A stretch of 8,849 nucleotides of DNA from Cellvibrionales bacterium UBA1969 (lineage in GTDB: Bacteria > Pseudomonadota > Gammaproteobacteria > Pseudomonadales > UBA7434): contig DDDX01000018.1 of NCBI GenBank assembly GCA_002339085.1, positions 6,674-15,522 of the forward strand, given 5' to 3'. The notes below the pieces were generated by a model. It was not told the DNA's origin. It saw only the letters and a program-made list of their open reading frames with translations, and made no database searches. Position numbers and translations under genes: made by a program. Positions within the stretch are counted from its first letter, which is position 1. Every line of letters starts with the position of its first letter. This document shows, piece after piece, positions 1-6,028 of this stretch.

Positions 1-122
1 CAATTAAAAGGTTATTGATGATTAACAATATGAAATAAATTTATCTGTGAATGGGTTTAAAATCATAATTAAAGTGCGCAATTTATTTATTCTTATTTAA
101 AATACAATCCAGAAGCCTTTTT
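1..122 (+). promoter_or_regulatory. AT-rich leader upstream of the first phosphotransferase
   Basis: This stretch is strongly AT-rich and carries no convincing gene on either strand. A short open frame at its left edge ends by position 38 and cannot be told from chance. TAAAAT at 98-103 and TACAAT at 103-108 resemble -10 boxes, but neither has a good -35 element at the right distance. The start codon at 123 is preceded only by a weak purine stretch (CAGAAG) in place of a clear Shine-Dalgarno sequence. A promoter here is expected from position, not proven. Confidence 0.3.
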
Positions 123-1244
123 ATGAATATTTTTCCTACGCTTGCAAACGACCTATCAACTGATAACCTAACTACACTAGTGCAAACAATACACCCATCA
201 GTCGCCGTTACTGCATTTAAGATTAACAAAGAATTCGTCTTTGACAATGGTGAAGAAGCCGTTTCAACTGCCGGACGAATAGAGGCAGAAGTGAGTTTTT
301 CAGATAATCAGTCGATTGATCTCCCTACACAGCTCATCATAAAAGTTTGCCGTCCTGATATTGCGCCTCGACCTCTTTATAGAAATGAAGTGAATTTTTA
401 TACCCGCTTGAGACAAGAGTTGACAATCGAAGCGCCTGTTTGCATTGGCGGCATGTTCGATGAAGAAACAGCCAACTTTGGTCTAGCACTTGAAGATATG
501 CGCCTACGAGGTGTTAGCTTCCCTAATGTTAAGTCTGACCATGGTGTCGATCATATTAAATCGGTGCTCAAATGCCTTGCAAAACTGCATGCTTTTTATT
601 GGAATAGTCCACGCTTCAAAACTGATTTACACTGGTTAGATTCTCATACCGATGGTGAGCTTTATACGTTCTTTAATCACCCTGATATAGTTCCTGCAGT
701 GATTAAAGCCGAAGTGGCGAACGAGCAATTTAAAAAAGAAATGATCGAAAGCCTGGGGCAGACGACCAAAAACTTATACCAAGAAATGCGTAAAGTGCAA
801 CATCACCAATCAACACTCACGCCCACGATTTGTCATGGTGATACGCATATTGGCAACACCTACGCATTACCTGATGGCAACGCTGGCTTATATGATTGGC
901 AGCTAATGTCACGAGGTTATTTTATGCATGACGTCTCATACATCATTATCACTGGCTTAAGCGTTGCTGAACGAAGGCAATACCAGCATGAGTTAATCAA
1001 TTTTTATCTCGACCAACTTCAACAGCATGGTGTTGTTGATGCGCCCAATGTCGACCAAGCATTTACCGAATTTCGTTACGCTGCAGTTTGGTGTCTTTAT
1101 ATTGGCTGGCTAACCACACCGATTGAAAATTATGGCTGGGACATTACTGTTTGCAATCATGTTAGACTTACTAATGCCTACAGAGACTTAGATAGTAAGG
1201 CTGCCGTTGCCTTATTACCTGAGGTGCCACCTTACACAGACTAA
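123..1244 (+). CDS. APH/ecdysteroid-kinase-like phosphotransferase family protein
   Basis: A 373-residue protein with the aminoglycoside-phosphotransferase/choline-kinase/EcK-like kinase fold. Visible landmarks in order are K74 in an LIIKV strand (the expected ATP-binding lysine), E89 in the following helix (its likely salt-bridge partner), a hinge-like LALEDM at 121-126, the catalytic loop HGDTHIGN at 238-245 (D240 the presumed base, N245 a metal ligand), and D258-W259 where kinases have the metal-binding DFG/DF. All key residues are present, so it should be an active kinase. Members of this superfamily phosphorylate small-molecule hydroxyls (aminoglycosides, choline, ecdysteroids, hydroxyacyl-CoAs), and the fold alone does not name the substrate. 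It has no signal peptide or membrane span, so it is probably cytoplasmic. It stands alone on the plus strand and its stop codon overlaps the stop of the convergent crotonase gene. The family is clear and the substrate unknown. Antibiotic resistance is unlikely in this context. Confidence 0.88.
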   Translation: MNIFPTLANDLSTDNLTTLVQTIHPSVAVTAFKINKEFVFDNGEEAVSTAGRIEAEVSFSDNQSIDLPTQLIIKVCRPDIAPRPLYRNEVNFYTRLRQELTIEAPVCIGGMFDEETANFGLALEDMRLRGVSFPNVKSDHGVDHIKSVLKCLAKLHAFYWNSPRFKTDLHWLDSHTDGELYTFFNHPDIVPAVIKAEVANEQFKKEMIESLGQTTKNLYQEMRKVQHHQSTLTPTICHGDTHIGNTYALPDGNAGLYDWQLMSRGYFMHDVSYIIITGLSVAERRQYQHELINFYLDQLQQHGVVDAPNVDQAFTEFRYAAVWCLYIGWLTTPIENYGWDITVCNHVRLTNAYRDLDSKAAVALLPEVPPYTD

Positions 1245-2059
1245 CGTTCGTAGTTGGGTTTTCGTTTTTCAAAAAATGCGGCGGCGGCCTCTTCCACATC
1301 GCCACCCATACCATTCAAAATCTGATTCCGGTTTTCGAGTTGCATCGCAGCCGATAAAGAGTTGGCATCTAAGTTAGACCACATGCCTTGTTTAGTGGAA
1401 ATTAAGCCATAAGGTGAAAAGTCGCAGAGGCTCTCTGCCAACTCAATCGCTCGCTGCTGAAGTTGCATATCGTCAACCACATAAGTCACTAAGCCCCACT
1501 GTTCGGCTAACTCAACATTAATCACCCTCGCGGTCATCATCATATCGTGAGCACGTGCTGCGCCAATTAATTTTGGCAAAGTATAGCTAACACCGATATC
1601 GCAGCCCGAAACGCCTAAGCGAATAAACTGGGTACAAAACTTAGCTGACTTAGCCGCCATTCGAATATCGCAGCCCAATGCAATGCCTAAACCCCCGCCG
1701 TAAGCATGGCCATTCACCGCCGCAATAATGGGTTGCTGAATAGCCCGCATTAGCAATACCATTTCAGCCATGTATTCCTGGCCTCGCATCCCTGCACGGG
1801 GCCCGTCACCGAGTTCACCTATTGCTTCACTGAGACTTTGACGATTACCTTGATCCATCAGATCTAGGCCGGCACAAAAAGACTCACCGGCGCCAGTGAT
1901 TACTACCGCGCGGCACTGATTATCCTGATCGATGGCTACTAATGCCGCCTTAAACTCCGTTACCATCTGCCAACTTAAGGCATTGCGCACCTCAGGTCGG
2001 GCAAAACTTAGGACCGTTACCTTACCATTACAATGCTTTTCTATCGTTATCGTCTTCAC
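1241..2059 (-). CDS. Enoyl-CoA hydratase/isomerase (crotonase) family protein
   Basis: A crotonase-fold protein of 272 residues from the chosen GTG start, the usual family length. The oxyanion-hole segments are FCAGLDL (61-67) and NGHAYGGG (116-123), and the C-terminal EKRKPNYER (264-272) is typical. Neither Glu of classical enoyl-CoA hydratase is present: the first position is G125 (GGGLGIAL) and the second is F145 (TQFIRLG). Instead D154 in GCDIG, seven residues before LPKLIG, lines up with the catalytic Asp of dienoyl-CoA isomerase and PaaG-type enzymes. A double-bond isomerase or another CoA-thioester reaction is therefore more likely than simple hydration (inference). The start at 2059 has AGGAG four bases upstream. 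An in-frame ATG at 2071 adds four residues but has no ribosome site and remains an alternative. It lies 25 bp downstream of the second phosphotransferase on the same strand, so the two are probably co-transcribed. Confidence 0.9.
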   Translation of the reverse strand: MKTITIEKHCNGKVTVLSFARPEVRNALSWQMVTEFKAALVAIDQDNQCRAVVITGAGESFCAGLDLMDQGNRQSLSEAIGELGDGPRAGMRGQEYMAEMVLLMRAIQQPIIAAVNGHAYGGGLGIALGCDIRMAAKSAKFCTQFIRLGVSGCDIGVSYTLPKLIGAARAHDMMMTARVINVELAEQWGLVTYVVDDMQLQQRAIELAESLCDFSPYGLISTKQGMWSNLDANSLSAAMQLENRNQILNGMGGDVEEAAAAFFEKRKPNYER

Positions 2060-2062
2060 TTT

Positions 2063-2068
2063 TCTCCT
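2063..2068 (-). promoter_or_regulatory. Ribosome binding site deciding the crotonase start
   Basis: On the minus strand AGGAGA sits between an upstream ATG (2069-2071) and a GTG (2057-2059) in the same frame. The AGGAG core is four bases from the GTG, whereas the ATG has no purine-rich site before it. This favours GTG initiation, though the spacing is slightly short. Confidence 0.5.
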
Positions 2069-2084
2069 CATAGATCGTTATGGT

Positions 2085-3284
2085 TTATTCAGTGTGTTGA
2101 TCTAACCAGCCCGCATAATCCACGCGCTCAACCGCAGCAACCGAGCGACGAAGTACATCTTTCATATACGAACCGTGCGCTTCGTTCAAAGCACCAAAAC
2201 CAATCGAGACGACAATTGTCATTAAGGTATGGTAGGTAAAGCCGCGGTATTCTTGCCAGGTTAAATCAAAATTAATGGGTTCACCGTGCACTGCCCGACG
2301 CTCGACATAATACTTAACCAAGTCTTGCTCATGACGCGCTAAGACCTCAACTGGCAAAGAGTCAATTAAAAAATACTGCACATCACGAATACCCTTGCCC
2401 CAATGCACGGCTTGAAAATCTAGCATACCCATGTCATCGCCAGAGATAAAAAAATTACCGATATGACTGTCACCATGCAATAGTGATAATGGGCCAGAGA
2501 ACCAGTGGTCCAGTAATGTATCCCAGTTTTTGAGTGTTTTTTTATACAGCGCAACCACCTCATCAGGAATAACATCCCCACAGGCTTTAACACAAGGCGC
2601 CAAACCCATTTGATTTAAAGTGCGTGATACGTGCCTTAGCTTTGGGCCTAAAAATACATGCCGCTCTAACGGTAATATTTTTTCACGCTCTTTAAAGCTA
2701 AGTCCGTAATGGCAGGCATGCAGTTGTGCAAACGCATCCAAGCATCGATAGACAACAGTCATTAAAGGGCCGTTAATCATTTCGGTATTAGTAAATAGTT
2801 GAACCTTTGAGTCAAGGTGAAGATTTTCTTGGGCCAAAAAAAATCGCGTCCCCTGACTATGCGTCGCATAGGTCTTCGGCGTTCTCAATGGCACATGAGG
2901 CGCGACATGTCGGCAAAAATAAGACTCGAGTTGCCACGACTCAATAACGCCAAAAAACCATCGCGTGCCAAGCTCTGGCATGGGCAATTTGATAAATAAC
3001 TGATCGGGCAACGCACATTCTTTTTTATGTTCTAACTGAACAACCACGTTATTACAATTACTGCTGGTTGAGCGAATATCCAATGCTGACACCGATGCTA
3101 GCGAAACAGGCCCAGCTGGCGGCTCAACTGCATACTGATTCAATACCTTGCTCAAGTAGTCAGGCTGCAAAAATTGACTGTCTGCATAGGGTATGCTTGT
3201 GCCGATCATATCGCCCATTGCATCGCTGGCTATGACAGCACCCTGCTGCAATGCATAACCAGCTGTTTTTAGTAAAGGGGTCAT
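2085..3284 (-). CDS. APH/ecdysteroid-kinase-like phosphotransferase family protein (second copy)
   Basis: A 399-residue kinase-fold protein of the same broad superfamily as the gene at 123-1244, but too diverged to be a recent duplicate. Landmarks are K99 in LFIKL (ATP lysine), E120 in the next helix, the catalytic loop HGDSHIGN at 270-277 (D272 base, N277 metal ligand) and D289-F290 as the second metal site, so the active site looks complete. An N-terminal extension of about 35 residues precedes the kinase-like part, and the C-terminal half is helical and hydrophobic (TLMTIVVSIGFGAL), as in EcK-like proteins. The ATG at 3284 has AAGGAAG nine bases upstream. It is the first gene of a minus-strand pair with the crotonase and is divergent from the flavoprotein gene. 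It probably phosphorylates a hydroxyl on a small molecule or CoA ester of the local pathway; the substrate is not deducible. Confidence 0.87.
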   Translation of the reverse strand: MTPLLKTAGYALQQGAVIASDAMGDMIGTSIPYADSQFLQPDYLSKVLNQYAVEPPAGPVSLASVSALDIRSTSSNCNNVVVQLEHKKECALPDQLFIKLPMPELGTRWFFGVIESWQLESYFCRHVAPHVPLRTPKTYATHSQGTRFFLAQENLHLDSKVQLFTNTEMINGPLMTVVYRCLDAFAQLHACHYGLSFKEREKILPLERHVFLGPKLRHVSRTLNQMGLAPCVKACGDVIPDEVVALYKKTLKNWDTLLDHWFSGPLSLLHGDSHIGNFFISGDDMGMLDFQAVHWGKGIRDVQYFLIDSLPVEVLARHEQDLVKYYVERRAVHGEPINFDLTWQEYRGFTYHTLMTIVVSIGFGALNEAHGSYMKDVLRRSVAAVERVDYAGWLDQHTE

Positions 3285-3472
3285 TATTTTAGTCTTCCTT
3301 TCAATAGCTTAAAACCATTGGCCATAGCATTGATCAGCTTACATAAAAGAAGCGTCACTTGTGAGAAACAAAAACATTATATAGGATGATAAAAATACCA
3401 AAACATACGCAATTGTCATCAAAGTCTAGGCTAATGACTCACTGACTCATAAACTCATGCGGTAACTGCATT
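3285..3472. promoter_or_regulatory. Divergent intergenic control region with overlapping promoters
   Basis: This 188-bp AT-rich gap separates two divergent transcription units. On the plus strand TTGTGA (3359-3364) and TAGGAT (3382-3387) are 17 bp apart, a plausible -35/-10 pair for the flavoprotein gene. On the minus strand a perfect TATAAT occupies 3376-3381, giving a -10 for the phosphotransferase-crotonase pair, although its -35 is poor. The two promoters would overlap, so they may compete or share one regulator. TCAC-TT-GTGA (3355-3364) is a small dyad over the plus-strand -35 and a possible operator. No regulator gene lies in the window. Confidence 0.5.
3435..3458 (+). repeat. Three tandem octamers just upstream of the flavoprotein start
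   Basis: The pentamer ACTCA recurs at 3437, 3445 and 3453 with an exact 8-bp period. The first two copies are the 7-bp partial palindrome TGACTCA (3435-3441 and 3443-3449); the third is AAACTCA. The block lies 14 bp before the start codon at 3473, downstream of the candidate promoter and so in the mRNA leader. It could be a protein-binding site, a translation-control element or a chance short tandem repeat. Confidence 0.6.
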
Positions 3473-5086
3473 ATGTTAGATTCATCTGCCGAAGGAAAAG
3501 CGACGCACATCAATCACCCTAGCCCTTTTGACGCTATCGTCATTGGTGCGGGTCACAATGGCTTAGCCACAGCAACGGTGCTGGCTCGCAATAATCAGCG
3601 CGTTTTAGTATTAGAAAAAAACGGCTATGTGGGCGGTATGGGCGGCACCCGTGAAATCCTCAAAGGCTGCCAGAATGAAGTGGGCGCCAGCTGTATGTTC
3701 CCTCTGTCACAAGAAGTAAAAGACTATTTTGAATTTGAAAAAAATGGTGTCGAATTAATCCCTTTACCGGTCATGGCCGTGAATTTAACCGGTAAAGACG
3801 GTCGCCCGTTAATCTTCTACAAGAACAGTCTTAAGCTGGCATTGGGATTATTAAAAAATTACGGCCTTAGTGCTATGATTGGCTTCGGCCGCTTTATCAA
3901 ATTCTGTGACTATCCGGCTAAAATGCTGGATCGCTATACAGCCAGAAAAACCCCAAAAAATCTGGCCGATATGATTGCACAAGCACCTACCGAAGCCCAG
4001 CGCGAACAGTTAGAGTTAGCGTTTAATGGTTCGGCCATGGATATTATCGATAAATTTTTTCCCGACCCTATTAAGCACAAAGAATTACGCGCTAATATGG
4101 CTTTTGCTGCCGTACAGGCAACCTACAAAGGACCTTACTCTAAAGGCTCGGCAATGTGCTTGATTTACACCATGGCACAAGAAGGCTCTGCCGGCCTAAT
4201 GCAACGCGTCAAAGGTGGAATGGGTAAATTGTCAGAATCACTGGTTAGACAAATTGAATCCTTAGGTAGCGAAGTTCGCATCAAACAGCAAGTCCAAAAA
4301 ATTATTATTGAAAATGATAACGCTGTCGGCATCGAACTTAAAAACGGTGAGCAATTATTTGCTAAAACGATTATTTCTAATTTAGACAAACCGGCCACTT
4401 TTAATCGCTTGGCAGACGATTACCGCTTGCCTACGGCGGCTCAACAACAGATTGATCACTTCGAGCATCGTGGCGCCTATGTTCATATGTTATTTAAACT
4501 CAGCGGACTACCGCGTTATGGCGCGCACATTGATAAACTCAACCGCATTCCTTTTGCTCAATTTGGTGGTGCTATGGTGGCTGACCCCGAAGAATTACAA
4601 CGCTGTTACGAGCAATGCCAAAAAGGTGAACTGCCACCGACCGTCCCTTTGGCTTTTCAATTTCCATCGCTGCTCGATGACACGCTTGCACCTGAAGGTT
4701 TTCATATTGCCAGCGCCTACGGCTTTTATTTTCCTTGTGATGCTGAGAAATCAAAACGCGGTAAGTTGCGTGACCAATTTGGCGAAATGATCATTGATCA
4801 TATTGACATGCACATGCCGGGCTTCCGCGACCTAATCGTTGATAAAGCTATTTTTTCTGCTGATCACTTTGCCACTATGGAAGGTGCCAGCAACGGTGAC
4901 TGGACACACGGTTTGCTACACCCTGATCAAATGGTAGGTGATCGATGCTTAATTGAAGGGACTGGGCATACGACACCGATAAACAATTTATTTTTATGTG
5001 GTTCATCGTGTCATCCTGGACCTGGCGTCACTTTTTTGCCCGGCTATAACTGTGCCTTTGAGGTGCTGGCAAGCCAAGCCGCATAG
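3473..5086 (+). CDS. Phytoene dehydrogenase/PYROXD2-like FAD-dependent oxidoreductase
   Basis: A 537-residue flavoprotein of the phytoene desaturase/retinol saturase/PYROXD2 superfamily, which has members of about this length. An N-terminal Rossmann dinucleotide-binding motif GAGHNG (25-30), with E48 closing the second strand, binds the FAD ADP moiety and is followed by the family GG motif (54-55). The C-terminal end carries the second FAD signature, LFLCGSSCHPGPG (506-518) then PGYN (523-526), normally seen as CGxxxHPGGGV...GxN. The family oxidises, reduces or isomerises C-C double bonds in hydrophobic molecules. No carotenoid synthesis partner (phytoene synthase, cyclase) is present, so carotenoid desaturation is not the default reading. 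The frame is closed by a stop at 3443-3445, so ATG 3473 is the first possible ATG; its ribosome site is weak (GCGGT). It probably forms an operon with the SDR 60 bp downstream. The family is confident and the substrate unknown. Confidence 0.88.
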   Translation: MLDSSAEGKATHINHPSPFDAIVIGAGHNGLATATVLARNNQRVLVLEKNGYVGGMGGTREILKGCQNEVGASCMFPLSQEVKDYFEFEKNGVELIPLPVMAVNLTGKDGRPLIFYKNSLKLALGLLKNYGLSAMIGFGRFIKFCDYPAKMLDRYTARKTPKNLADMIAQAPTEAQREQLELAFNGSAMDIIDKFFPDPIKHKELRANMAFAAVQATYKGPYSKGSAMCLIYTMAQEGSAGLMQRVKGGMGKLSESLVRQIESLGSEVRIKQQVQKIIIENDNAVGIELKNGEQLFAKTIISNLDKPATFNRLADDYRLPTAAQQQIDHFEHRGAYVHMLFKLSGLPRYGAHIDKLNRIPFAQFGGAMVADPEELQRCYEQCQKGELPPTVPLAFQFPSLLDDTLAPEGFHIASAYGFYFPCDAEKSKRGKLRDQFGEMIIDHIDMHMPGFRDLIVDKAIFSADHFATMEGASNGDWTHGLLHPDQMVGDRCLIEGTGHTTPINNLFLCGSSCHPGPGVTFLPGYNCAFEVLASQAA

Positions 5087-5105
5087 GGGCAATTATGCTT
5101 AACCG

Positions 5106-5121
5106 ACTGATTAAAATCAGT
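5106..5121. promoter_or_regulatory. 16-bp dyad between the flavoprotein and SDR genes
   Basis: ACTGATT (5106-5112) and AATCAGT (5115-5121) are perfect inverted 7-mers separated by AA. The 2-nt centre is too short for a good RNA hairpin loop and no T-tract follows, so a dimeric DNA-binding protein site fits better than a terminator. It lies 25 bp before the SDR start codon, inside a presumed operon, and could control an internal promoter. Chance occurrence is not excluded. Confidence 0.4.
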
Positions 5122-5133
5122 GATCAAAACAAC

Positions 5134-5139
5134 AAGGGA
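5134..5139 (+). promoter_or_regulatory. Ribosome binding site deciding the SDR start
   Basis: AAGGGA lies seven bases before the ATG at 5147. An in-frame GTG at 5120 would add nine residues but has no comparable site and falls inside the upstream dyad, so 5147 is preferred. Confidence 0.75.
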
Positions 5140-5146
5140 ATTCACT

Positions 5147-5989
5147 ATGGCCGCTAAAGGTGTCGCCATGATCACCGGTGCTAGCCGTGGTATTGGCAAG
5201 GCAACCGCCATTGCGCTCGCGCAGGCCGGTTACGATTTGGTGCTAGCGGCACGCACCCTAAGCCCAAATAACCGAGCCGTCGAAAACGTACTCGACCAAC
5301 AAGGCCTGCCATTAGCGGGTAGCTTAGAACAGACCGAGACCGAGGTAAAAGCATTGGGCAGCAATGCTATTTCAGTACCGCTTGATCTGCTTGATAAAAA
5401 CAGTATTAATCAGGCAATCAAAACCGCAACTGATCATTTTAGAACGATTGATATATTGGTCAACAATGCGATTTATCAAGGCCCCGGTCTGATGAGCGAT
5501 CTTTTAAAATCAGACTTTGCCGACATTGAAAAAACATTTGATGCCAATGTACTGGCCCAATTATATCTGGTACGCGCCCTGCTACCTGACATGCTAATGC
5601 GGGGCTCAGGCACAATCATTAATCTGACCTCAGAGGCAGGCATGGTAGACCCTCCCTTAAAACTCGCGGATGGTGGTTGGAGTTTTGCCCATGGCGCGAC
5701 TAAGGCGGCTTTACACCGCATGGCCGGTATTCTGCATCTAGAATATCATGAACAAGGGATTCGTGCTTATAACTTAGAGCCTGGTTTAGTGGCGAGTGAA
5801 TCAATGATCGCTGTTATGGGAGAAGTCAGTGCACTTGAAACAATGGGAATCCGCTCGGCACCGGTGACAGTGCCTGCTACCGTCATTCGTTGGCTTTGCG
5901 AGCAAGATACTGCAGGCGCAATGAGCGGGCAAAATATTCATGCCCAACCGTTTTGCAAGCAACGCTATTTACTCGAAAACTGGCCCTAG
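5147..5989 (+). CDS. SDR family oxidoreductase with His in place of the catalytic Tyr
   Basis: A 280-residue classical-type short-chain dehydrogenase/reductase. The nucleotide-binding TGASRGIG is at 10-17, followed by NNA at 106-108 (the usual final Gly of NNAG is I109), N134 of the catalytic tetrad, S162 in LTSEAG and K186. The expected YxxxK reads HGATK, so the catalytic tyrosine is H182 (codon CAT, 5690-5692). The rest of the fold, including the segment after the active site (NLEPGLVASES, 209-219), is intact, so this is not a decayed gene. R36 after strand 2 (LAARTL) and R14 in the glycine loop hint at NADP(H) preference (inference). With Tyr missing it may be a slow dehydrogenase, a different-reaction enzyme, or a binding protein. 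It follows the flavoprotein gene by 60 bp on the same strand, suggesting joint action on one substrate. Its start is set by AAGGGA upstream of 5147. Confidence 0.88.
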   Translation: MAAKGVAMITGASRGIGKATAIALAQAGYDLVLAARTLSPNNRAVENVLDQQGLPLAGSLEQTETEVKALGSNAISVPLDLLDKNSINQAIKTATDHFRTIDILVNNAIYQGPGLMSDLLKSDFADIEKTFDANVLAQLYLVRALLPDMLMRGSGTIINLTSEAGMVDPPLKLADGGWSFAHGATKAALHRMAGILHLEYHEQGIRAYNLEPGLVASESMIAVMGEVSALETMGIRSAPVTVPATVIRWLCEQDTAGAMSGQNIHAQPFCKQRYLLENWP

Positions 5990-6028
5990 TAAGAGAGCTG
6001 AGCCTTACCACAGCGCGCCAGAGTTGCC

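Noticed and set aside
19..25. TGATTAA as a shared motif in the gaps at 19-25, 5108-5114 and 7496-7502 (minus strand)
   Set aside because: It is short and AT-rich and also occurs inside coding sequence (near 699-706), so it is not specific enough to claim a regulon.
2033..2239. Short plus-strand frame across the crotonase-phosphotransferase junction
   Set aside because: It is antisense to two recognised genes, with low-complexity Arg/Gln/Ser-rich content and no motif.
123..3284. Aminoglycoside resistance genes
   Set aside because: The kinase fold is shared, but both proteins resemble the broader EcK/acyl-kinase-like groups and sit among lipid-type catabolic genes, with no resistance-cassette context.
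3435..3449. TGACTCA copies as an AP-1-type site
   Set aside because: That is a eukaryotic factor site; the window is clearly bacterial, so only the repeat pattern itself is kept.
4452..4790. Open frame on the plus strand inside the flavoprotein gene
   Set aside because: It is out of frame within a well-supported gene, has no recognisable motif, and has no sign of its own ribosome site.
3473..5086. Carotenoid biosynthesis gene (crtI)
   Set aside because: The superfamily matches, but there is no phytoene synthase, cyclase or other carotenoid gene nearby, and many members act on unrelated substrates.
5989..6008. Terminator hairpin between the first SDR and the P450
   Set aside because: GTAAG/CTTAC gives only a 5-bp stem with a 10-nt loop and no T-tract on either strand.
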